Assembly (NCBI RefSeq): GCF_016924645.1
Contig: NZ_JAFFJV010000001.1
Span: 372,001 to 436,000, forward strand
Source of the DNA: Rufibacter psychrotolerans
Lineage (GTDB): Bacteria > Bacteroidota > Bacteroidia > Cytophagales > Hymenobacteraceae
Reading direction: 5' to 3'
Length of the DNA stretch: 64,000 bases
Positions 24,325 through 32,214 of this stretch are shown piece after piece. The first letter of the stretch is position 1; every line of letters begins with the position of its first letter. Position numbers and translations under genes: made by a program. Below the pieces are notes generated by a model, which was given only the letters and a program-made list of their open reading frames with translations, made no database searches and was not told where the DNA came from.

Positions 24325-24866
24325 GTATGTGTTGTTTTAGTCCCTCTGGCGCAGGGCCAGGGCGCCCTTATGTACGGGCCGGAGGAGGGGCAGTTCGCTT
24401 GATAAATACTGAAATAATACCAGAACTTTTACGGATTCTGCTTTACGGGGGGCCAGAGGCCCCAACCACCAATGGAGAAGGGCCAGCGCCAGGGAAAGGA
24501 GGGAACAGGGCGTTTAAGGCCTATTTTACGCGAAACGGGCAAAATTCAGTGTTTTTGCAGCCCAATTGCCGTGTTTGTTCCGGCACTTTCCAATGCCCCT
24601 AGGGCGTATAACAGCTTGATGGATGCCCCCAAATAGAACAATTAGAAGTTTTGGTGCCCGGGGCTGTGTCTGGTTAAAACTCAACGTCTATGATGGTACA
24701 TCCTAAGCACGGCAAAAGCTGGCGGCCCCCTTCTGCGGCCTCGGTCAGCGGCAGGAAGCAGGCCAAATGGTGGTCTGCCCGGCCCAGGCAGCCCGGCCCG
24801 GCCAAGCAGGTGGCCAGGAAGCGTACCAGCACCCCCTGAAAAGAATGGATGGTAAAACCCTTACAT
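24325..24866. other. intergenic region with degenerate hairpin repeat
   Basis: No gene supported. Holds a GGGGCCAGAGGCCCC hairpin near 24450-24464 and a degenerate dispersed hairpin at about 24504-24541. An ORF on the minus strand (24674-25042) overlaps the STAS gene and is rejected. Confidence 0.45.
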
Positions 24867-25265
24867 ATGCAAAAGATTAAGGTAGAGGAGATAGCGGGTA
24901 AATTGGTGGTTTTACTGCAGGATGACGTGGATGCGGCCGACCAGCGGCTGGCTTTGCTCTGGCAACGGCCCGGGCAGTACCATCTCTGGGTAGACTGTGC
25001 CCACCTGGCCTGCGTGCAGCGGCTGGGGTTCGGGCATTTCATCAGTCAGTTGCTCCTGCTCAGAAAAGTAGTGGAAAAAATTACCCTCCTGAACCTGAGC
25101 CAGAAACAGCACAGGCTGGTAGCGCTACTGCAACTAAGTCAGTTTTTTTCAGTAGTACCCCAGGTTGCCCCGGCCTGCCCCCGGGTAGAGCCCCCTGGGC
25201 CTGCTGCCGCAAACAGGCGGGTACGCCGGGTGAGCCAGCAGGAAAGGGCCGGAGAGTTTAACTAA
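24867..25265 (+). CDS. STAS-like protein lacking the phospho-site
   Basis: 132 residues from the ATG at 24867 (an in-frame ATG lies at 24849). The first 100 residues follow STAS secondary structure: KLVVLLQDDVDAADQRLALL, YHLWVDCAHLACVQRLGFG, FISQLLLLRKVVEKITLLNL. The loop that holds Ser in anti-sigma antagonists reads Val50-Gln51-Arg52-Leu53, so it cannot be phosphorylated there. The C-terminal 30 residues are Pro/Arg-rich and probably disordered. It precedes an unrelated small gene by 30 nt. The family assignment rests on pattern rather than a strict motif. Confidence 0.6.
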   Translation: MQKIKVEEIAGKLVVLLQDDVDAADQRLALLWQRPGQYHLWVDCAHLACVQRLGFGHFISQLLLLRKVVEKITLLNLSQKQHRLVALLQLSQFFSVVPQVAPACPRVEPPGPAAANRRVRRVSQQERAGEFN

Positions 25266-25295
25266 GAACAGTAGAAAAGAAAGAGACGAGAAAGC

Positions 25296-25637
25296 ATGCA
25301 AGTGGAGCGATTCAGTGATTTGGAGGAGGCGCTGGCGTATTACCGCCAGCAAGGGTTTGTGCATGTGTTTGAATGTTGTGCGCAGGGCTGGCAGTGCCGG
25401 GAACTAGACCAGGTCTTTTGCCCCGAGGCAGTGCAGATTGACACCTGCCAGCGGTTCCAACGGTGCGGCGGCACGCACAAGGTGGCGGTGCTCTACACCG
25501 TAGTGGCCCCGGGCGGCACCAAAGGCATTATCCTGGACAACTGCTCTACCTACGGCGATGTGTTATTTGGCGAGTACCTGGTGCGCATGAAACTGCGGCA
25601 ACTGCAGCCCGCCCCGGCCCATAGGTACGCCAGCTAA
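25296..25637 (+). CDS. small conserved Bacteroidota-type protein, unknown function
   Basis: 113 residues. The pattern (FSDLEEALAYYRQQGFVH, then VAVLYTVVAPGGTKGIILDN and STYGD) matches a Bacteroidota family often labelled phosphoribosylpyrophosphate synthetase in databases, a label without visible support here since no PRPP-synthase motif exists. It has six Cys, several in a cluster (FECCAQGWQC, DTCQRFQRCGG), unusual for this set. Cytoplasmic. It lies 30 nt after the STAS-like gene and may share its transcript. Confidence 0.7.
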   Translation: MQVERFSDLEEALAYYRQQGFVHVFECCAQGWQCRELDQVFCPEAVQIDTCQRFQRCGGTHKVAVLYTVVAPGGTKGIILDNCSTYGDVLFGEYLVRMKLRQLQPAPAHRYAS

Positions 25638-25663
25638 GGGGAGCCTGCAGAAGTAGCCAACCG

Positions 25664-26152
25664 TTACGCCTGGGTAAACCACACCATCTTTTCCCAGAGC
25701 TGGTTGAACTCGGTGGTGTAGCCCCGCACCACCTGGCGGTCGGCGGTGACCAGCACGTTTTCATGGTTGTACAGGGCGGCGCTTCGGGTCCAGTTGTAGC
25801 TGCCGGTGAGCACGTAGTGGTGGTCTATGATGGCAAACTTGTGGTGCATGTGGTTAGAAGAGGCATCTACCTTCACCTGAACGCCCGCCTGGGCCAGTTG
25901 CCTGATGTCTGACCCCTTGTCGTAGAGTTTCTCGTTGTCGGTGACCAGTTGGATGCTGATTCCTTTGGCGTGGGCCGCCAGAATGGCCCGGGTAATGCGG
26001 TCATCGGAAATGGTGAACACACAGATCTTCAAAGACGAAGTAGCCGCCTGAATGCTCTGCAAGATGGCCTGCAAACACGCCTCGCCGGGACTGAAGTACG
26101 CTCCGCAAGCCAGTTTGGCCGGGGAAGAGAAGAAAGGAAGTCTGAACGCCAT
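25664..26152 (-). CDS. phospholipase D-like nuclease with a single HKD motif
   Basis: 162 residues from the ATG at 26152; an ATG at 26179 would add 9 residues. One HKD motif: HHKFAIID with His103, Lys105, Asp110, followed by GSYN at 117-120. A single HKD implies a homodimer, as in bacterial Nuc and PLD6/Zucchini, which cut nucleic acids. SLKICVFTISDDRITRAI and ISIQLVTDN are the supporting fold blocks. There is no signal peptide; the N-terminus is hydrophobic only weakly. No defence or transfer genes flank it, so a general nuclease role is most likely. Confidence 0.87.
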   Translation of the reverse strand: MAFRLPFFSSPAKLACGAYFSPGEACLQAILQSIQAATSSLKICVFTISDDRITRAILAAHAKGISIQLVTDNEKLYDKGSDIRQLAQAGVQVKVDASSNHMHHKFAIIDHHYVLTGSYNWTRSAALYNHENVLVTADRQVVRGYTTEFNQLWEKMVWFTQA

Positions 26153-26179
26153 GCGCCTGGTCTGTAAGTTGCGGGGCAA

Positions 26180-26516
26180 AGCTAGGCAGAAACCTTGCAG
26201 ATGCTTCCCGCCCCCGGCTGGTTTTACCCCAAGTTTTAAAAAACGGCCCTAAAACTCCCATCCGCCAAAGGCGAAAGACCCGCTGCTTTCCCCCGGACAC
26301 TCGCCGGGAGGCTCCCCTTTGGGTACCGCCCGGACCCAATGAAGTACCTGTGGATGGGCCTGGGGAAAGGGAGAAATATCGTTTATTCCCTATTTTCAGG
26401 AAATTGCCCTAAAAGTAGAAGAAGAGGTAGTTTTGGTTAGAAGTAAGGATGAATTAGCGGCTTTCAGGCAGAAAGTATTGCGGTTGGGCTTTTCGCGGTG
26501 GCAATAAATCATTAAT
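26180..26516. other. intergenic region with two degenerate hairpin repeats
   Basis: Degenerate dispersed hairpins at about 26219-26258 (TTTTACCCCAAGTTTT ... GGCCCTAAAAC) and 26383-26414. No gene supported. TAGCTTTA at about 26517-26524 resembles the -7 box for the next gene. Confidence 0.45.
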
Positions 26517-26559
26517 TTTAGCTTTAACCGTTGGAATTGTAGACGCTAATCTTCCCTTT

Positions 26560-27240
26560 ATGAAAGCTTTTTCCCTCTCCCTGCTTTTGAGTGTTCTGGT
26601 AGTGGCCGCTGCCCAGGCCCAGACCCCGGCTCCGGCCAAAACCCGCGCCAACTACACGCTACAGCAACAGTTCAGCAACCTGAAGTACCGTTCCTCTACC
26701 CAGATTCAGTACAACCAGCCGTACAAAGTGGTGAAGCAGGCCAACCTGGATGCCTTCTTCCAGAACGTGCAGGACACGCTCAGGGCCCGCCAGCAAAGCA
26801 TCAGGAACGCCGCCAAGGAAACCGCCGCCAAGCTGGCCGCCACCCAGCAGGAACTGGAGAAGCAGAAAGCCCAGGTACAGGCCCTGCAGGAGGTAAATGC
26901 CCAGAAAGACAGACAGATTCAGCAGGGCGCGCATGACGTGGCCAGCCTGTCGGTGCTGGGCCTTGACATGAACAAGCAGGTATACGTCATCATCAGCTTG
27001 CTGGCCATTGTGGCGTTGGGCATTGTGACCGCCGTGTTCGCCTACCTGTACAAGAACAGCAACAACGTGACCCAGGAGAAAATACGGGCCTACGACGAGC
27101 TCACCGAGGAGTTTAAGAACCACAAGCAATTGGCCCGCGAAAAAGAGGTAAAGCTCAAGCGCGACCACCAGTCAGAAGCCAACAAAGTGGAAGAGCTGAA
27201 GCAGGAACTGGCCGAGCTCCGGAAGCGGGTAGCCATGTAA
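26560..27240 (+). CDS. exported coiled-coil membrane protein, unknown function
   Basis: 226 residues. Signal peptide MKAFSLSLLLSVLVVAAAQA with likely cleavage after AQA. Region 60-130 is a Lys/Gln/Glu-rich coiled coil (AATQQELEKQKAQVQALQEV). One membrane helix lies near 145-167 (VIISLLAIVALGIVTAVFAYL), followed by a second charged coiled coil to the end. This gives a periplasmic coiled coil, single helix and cytoplasmic coiled coil, a layout fit for linking envelope and cytoplasm. No named family is recognised. A box TAGCTTTA about 36 nt upstream resembles a promoter; a strong terminator follows. Confidence 0.75.
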   Translation: MKAFSLSLLLSVLVVAAAQAQTPAPAKTRANYTLQQQFSNLKYRSSTQIQYNQPYKVVKQANLDAFFQNVQDTLRARQQSIRNAAKETAAKLAATQQELEKQKAQVQALQEVNAQKDRQIQQGAHDVASLSVLGLDMNKQVYVIISLLAIVALGIVTAVFAYLYKNSNNVTQEKIRAYDELTEEFKNHKQLAREKEVKLKRDHQSEANKVEELKQELAELRKRVAM

Positions 27241-27296
27241 TTTCCGGGCACAAGCTCCGCCCGGCAAACCGGTTTTCTGTTTAAATGTCTTTGATG

Positions 27297-27347
27297 GCCC
27301 TGCCGCCAGGAGGTTCTCCTTGAGCTCTTGGCGGCAGGGCTTTTTTT
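27297..27347 (+). terminator. rho-independent terminator
   Basis: GCCCTGCCGCCAGGAG pairs with CTCTTGGCGGCAGGGC (one G-U), followed by seven T residues; ends the coiled-coil gene at 27240. Confidence 0.88.
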
Positions 27348-27517
27348 GTGCTGATTTTCCCAAAACAACTCCAAAACATAGCCGGGCAGAGGACTTCCAT
27401 AAAGTAGCCTGCTCATTCCCGCTCATCTGCCTGCCTGGGCCAAAGGGGCTTCAATTTCCGGCGATTACCCTTATCTTGCCGAGTTGATTACCCAATGATT
27501 TTTCTTTCCTTCCGGAT

Positions 27518-29011
27518 ATGGATTTAACCGAACCTAAGATCCCGCAGGCGCCCACCGCCCAGGGACACCCCAGGCAGCTCTACATGCTGTTCTTCACCGA
27601 AATGTGGGAGCGCTTTTCTTTCTACGGCATGAAAGCCCTCTTGCTGGCCTTCATGATCTCTGAGCTTAAATTTGACGAACCCAAAGGATACGCCATCCTG
27701 GGCTCGTACGCCGCCCTGGTGTACACCATGCCCATGTTCGGCGGCATGATGGCCGACCGGTTCCTGGGCGCCCGCAAGGCCGTGCTGTTTGGCGGTATTC
27801 TCATGACCATTGGGCACCTGGTGCTGGCCCTGCCGCAGGACTGGAGCTTTTTCTACGGCATGGCCTTCATCATCTGCGGCAACGGCTTCTTCAAACCCAA
27901 CATCTCCAGCCTGGTGGGCACCCTCTACAGTGACAATGACCCGCGTAAGGACAGCGCATTCTCCATCTTCTACATGGGCATTAACATTGGCGCGGCCCTG
28001 GGCGGCTTGCTCTGCGGGTACGTGGGGCAGCAGATCAGCTGGCACTATGGCTTTGGCCTGGCGGGGCTGTTCATGATCCTGGGCCTGGTGGTGTTTGCCC
28101 TGGGCAGGAAGTCTCTGCAGCACCGGGGCTTGCCGCCCCACCCCGAGGACCTGAAAAAGCCGGTGTTTGCCGGCCTGAGCAAGGAAGTAGTGATCTACGG
28201 CGCCACCCTTGGGGTGATTCCCCTGATTGTGGCGCTCTTCCACCGCTATGAACTCATGGACTACATCATGTTCGGGCTGGGCGGTATTTCGGTGGTGTAC
28301 ATCCTGACCTTCGCCTTTACCATGGGCACCGAGGTGCGCAACAAGCTCTTCGCGGCCCTTATCCTGACTATTTCCTCTACCTTGTTCTGGGCGTTTTACG
28401 AGCAGAATGCCGGCTCTTTGAACTTGTTTGCCATGCGCAACGTGGACATGCACGTGGCGGGGGTTGACCTGCCCGCCCTGGCGGTGAACAACTTCCTGCC
28501 GCCGGCCTGGGTCATTGCCCTCAGCTTTCTGTTCTCCAGGCTGTGGCCCTTCCTGAACCGCCGGGGCCTGGAGCCCAACACGCCCAGCAAGTTCGGGCTG
28601 TCGTTTGTGTTCATGGGCATGGGCTTCTACGTGTTTTACCTGGGTTGCGCCACCAACCAGGCCACCGGCTTAATTCCGCTGTACACCTTTGTGGCGGGCT
28701 ATTTCTTTATTATCTGCGGGGAGCTCTGCATTTCGCCCATCGGGCTGTCCATGATCACCAAGCTGTCGCCGGCCAAGATTGTGGCGCTCATGATGGGCAT
28801 CTGGTTCTTTGCCAGCGCCATTGGCGAGTACCTGGCCAGCAAGATTGGGGCCCTCATGAGCGTGCCGGCCGGGGTGGTGGATAATCCGGTCTTGTCGTTG
28901 CCGTACTACGCCACCATCCTGAACCAGATTGGCCTGTGGTCGGCTGGCATAGGGGTGGCCCTGCTTTGCCTCGGGTTTTTCATCCGGAAGCTGATGGGCG
29001 AGGTACGCTAA
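27518..29011 (+). CDS. POT/PTR-family peptide:proton symporter
   Basis: 497 residues with about 14 membrane helices. The N-terminal family motif is EMWERFSFYGMKALLLAF (ExxERFxYYG type), which couples protons to di/tripeptide uptake. A second block, GNGFFKPNISSLVGTLY, is the PTR2 signature in helices 4-5. The C-terminal half retains the helix 10 ISPIGLSMITKLSP motif. It is an inner-membrane importer of small peptides and fits with the several peptidases in the window (S9 peptidase, PepD, asparaginase). It stands alone with its own terminator. Confidence 0.95.
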   Translation: MDLTEPKIPQAPTAQGHPRQLYMLFFTEMWERFSFYGMKALLLAFMISELKFDEPKGYAILGSYAALVYTMPMFGGMMADRFLGARKAVLFGGILMTIGHLVLALPQDWSFFYGMAFIICGNGFFKPNISSLVGTLYSDNDPRKDSAFSIFYMGINIGAALGGLLCGYVGQQISWHYGFGLAGLFMILGLVVFALGRKSLQHRGLPPHPEDLKKPVFAGLSKEVVIYGATLGVIPLIVALFHRYELMDYIMFGLGGISVVYILTFAFTMGTEVRNKLFAALILTISSTLFWAFYEQNAGSLNLFAMRNVDMHVAGVDLPALAVNNFLPPAWVIALSFLFSRLWPFLNRRGLEPNTPSKFGLSFVFMGMGFYVFYLGCATNQATGLIPLYTFVAGYFFIICGELCISPIGLSMITKLSPAKIVALMMGIWFFASAIGEYLASKIGALMSVPAGVVDNPVLSLPYYATILNQIGLWSAGIGVALLCLGFFIRKLMGEVR

Positions 29012-29032
29012 GCACAGGTGGAAAGCCGCCGC

Positions 29033-29073
29033 AACGGGAGCAGGAATTTTGTTTTCTGCTCCCGTTCTTTTTT
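29033..29073 (+). terminator. rho-independent terminator
   Basis: AACGGGAGCAG / CTGCTCCCGTT stem followed by CTTTTTT, 22 nt after the peptide transporter. Confidence 0.88.
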
Positions 29074-29109
29074 CTAACTTACCAAACCTCCACCAACCAC
29101 AGACAAACT

Positions 29110-29616
29110 ATGGAACTGAACCACAAACTACTGCGGCAGTTTGAGCAAGAGGCCGCCAACACCAGAAAAATGCTGGAACGGGTACCCCAGGAACACTTTG
29201 ACTGGAAGCCCCACGCCAAAAGCATGACCCTGAAGCGCCTGGCGGGCCACGTGGCCGAGTTGCCGGGCATGTTCATTGCCAGGGTGCTGCAAACCGAGGA
29301 GCATGACTTCCAGAAAACCCAGTACACTCCCTTTGACGGCACTACCCACCAGGAGCTGATGCAGTTGTTTGAGGATAGTTACCAGAAAGCCGTGAAGGCA
29401 CTCAATGACACCAACGTGGTGGAGATTGCCAAAACCTGGACCCTGCGCCACGGGGAGCACGTGATCCTTTCGGCGCCCCGGCAGGTGTTTATCCGCACCC
29501 TGGCCATGAACCACATCATCCATCACCGGGGGCAGTTGTCGGTGTACCTGCGCTTGCTGGACGTTCCGGTGCCCGGCATGTACGGCCCCACCGCCGATGA
29601 GAACTTCCCCCTCTAA
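29110..29616 (+). CDS. DinB-family protein
   Basis: 168 residues from the ATG at 29110; a longer frame from 28936 runs through the upstream gene and terminator and is rejected. Four-helix DinB/YfiT-like fold with three candidate metal-binding His: TLKRLAGHVAELPG near 45-50, and NHIIHHRGQLSVYLRLL near 135-150. Pattern GxxxHxxxHRGQ is the hallmark. The family includes thiol-dependent S-transferases and damage-inducible proteins; this one is of unknown substrate. Cytoplasmic. Confidence 0.88.
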   Translation: MELNHKLLRQFEQEAANTRKMLERVPQEHFDWKPHAKSMTLKRLAGHVAELPGMFIARVLQTEEHDFQKTQYTPFDGTTHQELMQLFEDSYQKAVKALNDTNVVEIAKTWTLRHGEHVILSAPRQVFIRTLAMNHIIHHRGQLSVYLRLLDVPVPGMYGPTADENFPL

Positions 29617-29647
29617 GTACCCCGTTTCTACTTTTGAATAAAGTTGG

Positions 29648-29694
29648 AAGCTGTTTTAGGGCTGCTTTTCCCCAGGTAGCCCTAAAACAGCCTT
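29648..29694. repeat. dispersed intergenic hairpin repeat with extended arms
   Basis: AAGCTGTTTTAGGGCT pairs with AGCCCTAAAACAGCCTT around GCTTTTCCCCAGGT, between two rightward genes. Confidence 0.75.
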
Positions 29695-29715
29695 CCCGTG
29701 TTTATCTCCCCTAAA

Positions 29716-30651
29716 ATGAAGCAACTGCTCTTCTTGCTGGCCCTGGCCCTGGTTGGCTCTGCCGCCGTGAGCCAGACCAAACCCCTGGAACTTCCGCTGT
29801 ACGAAGGCAAGATTCCCAATGAAGTGCCCGGCCCCAACCAGGAAGCCCGCGAGGTGAGGGCCGATGGTACCGTGAGCGTCACCAAGGTGCGGCAACCCAC
29901 CCTCACCGTTTTTCTGCCGGCCAAAGAAAAAGCCACCGGAACCGCGGTCATCATTTGCCCGGGCGGCGGCTACACCAAGCTGGCCGCCAGCCACGAAGGC
30001 ACCGATGTGGCCCAAAAGTTTGCCGAGCAGGGAGTGGCCGCGTTTGTGGTGAAATACCGCCTGCCCCACGCGGCCGTTTCCTCGGTCCCGGAGCTGGCGC
30101 CCCTTCAGGATGCCCAGCAGGCGCTGCGGGTAGTGCGCAAACGGGCCAAAGAATGGAACGTAGACCCTGCGCGGGTGGGCATCATGGGCTTTTCGGCGGG
30201 CGGACATCTGGCGTCAACGGCCGGCACGCACTTTGCCCAGGCCCATATTGCCAACCCAGAAAACCTTTCGCTGCGGCCAGATTTCATGATGCTAATTTAC
30301 CCGGTCATCAGCAGTGACCCGGCCATCAGCCACAAGGGCTCCTTTGAGATGCTGCTGGGCAAGCAAGCCCCCGCCGAAAAACTGAAGGCCTACTCCAACG
30401 AAGGACGCGTGACCGCGCAGACGCCGCCCACCTTTCTGGTGCACGCCTCAGACGACAAGGCCGTGCCGGCCCAGAACAGCGTGGTGTTCTACCAGGCCCT
30501 GCTCCGGCACAAGATTCCCGCCGAGATGCACCTGTACCAGAACGGAGGCCACGGTTTTGGGATGAACAACAAGACCACCCAGGATCTTTGGTTTGACCGC
30601 GGCCTGCATTGGCTGCAGAGCAATGGGCTGCTGCCGGCGGCCAGACAGTAA
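29716..30651 (+). CDS. secreted alpha/beta hydrolase, esterase (BD-FAE-like)
   Basis: 311 residues from the ATG at 29716; the frame begins at 29698 but the later start gives a clean signal peptide (MKQLLFLLALALVGSAAVSQ). Oxyanion block VIICPGGGYTKL, nucleophile in GFSAGGHLAS, acid in VHASDDKAVP and His in NGGHGFG. This arrangement matches acetylxylan esterase or BD-FAE-type hydrolases that remove acetyl groups from plant polysaccharide. Expected in the periplasm or exported. No polysaccharide-utilisation genes are adjacent, so the substrate is open. Confidence 0.9.
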   Translation: MKQLLFLLALALVGSAAVSQTKPLELPLYEGKIPNEVPGPNQEAREVRADGTVSVTKVRQPTLTVFLPAKEKATGTAVIICPGGGYTKLAASHEGTDVAQKFAEQGVAAFVVKYRLPHAAVSSVPELAPLQDAQQALRVVRKRAKEWNVDPARVGIMGFSAGGHLASTAGTHFAQAHIANPENLSLRPDFMMLIYPVISSDPAISHKGSFEMLLGKQAPAEKLKAYSNEGRVTAQTPPTFLVHASDDKAVPAQNSVVFYQALLRHKIPAEMHLYQNGGHGFGMNNKTTQDLWFDRGLHWLQSNGLLPAARQ

Positions 30652-30688
30652 GCCCTGTTTTGGGGCTACTTTGGCAAAAACGCATAAA

Positions 30689-30716
30689 AAAAGCCTCTCC
30701 AACCGGAGAGGCTTTT
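30689..30716 (-). terminator. terminator of cold-shock gene
   Basis: AAGCCTCTCC-AACC-GGAGAGGCTT; read on the minus strand it is followed by a T run. It lies just beyond the stop of the cold-shock gene at 30738. Confidence 0.85.
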
Positions 30717-30737
30717 CAATGTCTTTATATTGTAAGA

Positions 30738-30941
30738 CTAAGCAAGTTGTACGTTAACGGCGTTTAGTCCTTTTTTGCCTTCTTTCAGCTCAAAAGTTAC
30801 CTCGTCGTTTTCCCTGATCTCGTCAATCAAATTAGAAACGTGCACGAAGTACTCCTGATTTGATGCGGTGTCTTTAATAAAACCGAAGCCTTTCTCGGTA
30901 TTAAAGAACTTTACTTTTCCTTGATTCATGTTGTTGTTCAT
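30738..30941 (-). CDS. cold-shock domain protein (CspA family)
   Basis: 67 residues from the ATG at 30941 (an ATG at 30929, MNQGKVKFF, is also possible; longer in-frame starts are not supported). One OB-fold cold-shock domain with RNP1 KGFGFIK and RNP2 YFVHVS. It binds single-stranded RNA/DNA and acts as an RNA chaperone in the cytoplasm. It is the downstream one of two tandem csp genes, each with its own terminator, so they are transcribed separately. It is about 70% identical to its neighbour over the domain by eye, pointing to tandem duplication. Confidence 0.93.
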   Translation of the reverse strand: MNNNMNQGKVKFFNTEKGFGFIKDTASNQEYFVHVSNLIDEIRENDEVTFELKEGKKGLNAVNVQLA

Positions 30942-31062
30942 TGTACCCTTATGACATACGCCGGCCTGGTTTCGTTCACTTTCCCGTAAAATAACCCGGA
31001 AACGTACCGGAGGCCGGTGCGCAAGCCCAAAGCCGATTCCTGCCTCCCGGCGGGTAGCCGCA

Positions 31063-31095
31063 CAAAAAAAGCCCCTCCGTGCAGGAGGGGCTTTT
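31063..31095 (-). terminator. terminator between the two cold-shock genes
   Basis: GCCCCTCC/GGAGGGGC hairpin with seven A on the plus strand, giving a T run on the minus strand, 26 nt after the stop of the upstream csp gene. Confidence 0.88.
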
Positions 31096-31120
31096 GGCAA
31101 TATGTCTTTATAGCGAAAGA

Positions 31121-31312
31121 CTAAGCACGCTTTACGTTGATGGCGTTTAGTCCTTTTCTTCCTTCCTGAAGATCATAGACTACCTCGTCGTTTTCTCTGA
31201 TTTCATCTACCAAGCCAGAAACGTGTACGAAGTACTCCTGATTTGAATTGTTGTCTTTGATAAAGCCGAACCCTTTAGAGTCGTTGAAGAATTTTACTGT
31301 TCCTTGATTCAT
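31121..31312 (-). CDS. cold-shock domain protein (CspA family), second copy
   Basis: 63 residues from the ATG at 31312. An in-frame ATG at 31354 lies upstream of the promoter box at 31342-31349 and cannot be used. Cold-shock domain with KGFGFIK (RNP1) and YFVHVS (RNP2), Asn/Gln variant NSNQEYF in place of the usual DGxDLF. Cytoplasmic RNA chaperone. It is in tandem with the csp gene at 30738 and divergent from the gene at 31775, a peptide of a type that in Bacteroidota often precedes or is fused to a cold-shock domain. Confidence 0.93.
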   Translation of the reverse strand: MNQGTVKFFNDSKGFGFIKDNNSNQEYFVHVSGLVDEIRENDEVVYDLQEGRKGLNAINVKRA

Positions 31313-31341
31313 AATGTTGTTAAATATACAGCTACTACGCC

Positions 31342-31349
31342 CAAAGGTA
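31342..31349 (-). promoter_or_regulatory. Bacteroidota -7 box TACCTTTG
   Basis: Exact TAxxTTTG match on the minus strand, 29 nt before the ATG of the csp gene at 31312; it fixes that start codon. Confidence 0.65.
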
Positions 31350-31450
31350 GGCATTAGTTCAGAACTGGCTAGAAAAAGTTAAATTTTATTTTGGTTAAGT
31401 AAAATATAGAGAGATTATGCGCTTTTGTAGGTTTTGGTCTTGAATAACCG

Positions 31451-31458
31451 TACCTTTG
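31451..31458 (+). promoter_or_regulatory. Bacteroidota -7 box TACCTTTG, long leader
   Basis: Exact TAxxTTTG match on the plus strand. The first gene downstream on this strand starts at 31775, so transcripts would carry a leader of about 310 nt, including a 10 bp inverted repeat at 31533-31553 (AACACCTACG-C-CGTAGGTGTT). Long structured leaders are typical of cold-shock genes. Confidence 0.4.
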
Positions 31459-31774
31459 TACCGGAAAGCAATCATTATCTCCTTTCTCCCGCCCAGGGCT
31501 GCCCCCGGCGGAAAGCATTCTGATAATCCTTGAACACCTACGCCGTAGGTGTTGCCCGCCAAAGCCCCTCATCTGTTCTTTTCTACATCTGACCGGCTTT
31601 ACCTCCTTACCTGATTCCAGACCCTTGATTGGCGTGTTTCTGCCCCAGAAACCACCAGTAAGCGCTGGCGCCCTGGTCTGGGACAGGCTGACTTTCTTTC
31701 ATGCCGGCACCGCCCCGGCACCAACCCTGAGTAGGCAGGGCGCGTAGGCTTATTATTTCATTTTATACCACTCT

Positions 31775-31969
31775 ATGGCAAGATCACAGAACAGTTTCCT
31801 GAAAAAACAACTAGAGCAGAAAAGACTCAAAAAGAAAAAAGACAAAGAAGAGCGCAAGCAGGAGCGCAAAGAAAACTCGGCCGGCGGCAGTTTAGACGAC
31901 ATGATCATGTACGTTGACGAGAACGGCAACTTCTCTTCTACTCCGCCTGAGAAAAAGAAAGAAGAGTAA
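31775..31969 (+). CDS. Lys/Glu-rich peptide linked to cold-shock genes
   Basis: 64 residues. MARSQNSFLKKQLEQKRLKKKK is a strongly basic helix (written as seen; positions 1-22, key residues MARSQ and the KKKK run), followed by an acidic helix and a C-terminal DDMIMYVDENGNFSSTPP tail. In Bacteroidota this whole pattern is commonly found as the N-terminal half of a larger cold-shock protein or as its neighbour; here it stands alone beside two csp genes on the other strand. It is likely a nucleic-acid or ribosome-binding partner in cold adaptation, by inference. Confidence 0.8.
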   Translation: MARSQNSFLKKQLEQKRLKKKKDKEERKQERKENSAGGSLDDMIMYVDENGNFSSTPPEKKKEE

Positions 31970-32214
31970 GCCAGTACCTGGCCACCCACGCCCAGCGCCT
32001 TCCGGGCTATTGGTTCCCTGTTGCATTGCTGCAGGCCAAAGCCTGGGTGCTCTGCCGCGGGCAGGGGCTGGTCTTCTAAAATAAACCCGCGTAAATCTGT
32101 ATCGGATGAATTAATACGTACGTATCATTCGTTACTTATACAAGAATGTTATGGATTTGATTGACGATTGCCGTTGAGAGAGCTCTGTAGCCTTGTTTCA
32201 ACTAAATCGTCTGT

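Noticed and set aside
24674..25042. minus-strand 122-codon ORF
   Set aside because: Overlaps the STAS-like gene in antisense and has no recognisable features.
25296..25637. phosphoribosylpyrophosphate synthetase
   Set aside because: The common database label for this small family is not backed by any PRPP-synthase motif or by its 113-residue length.
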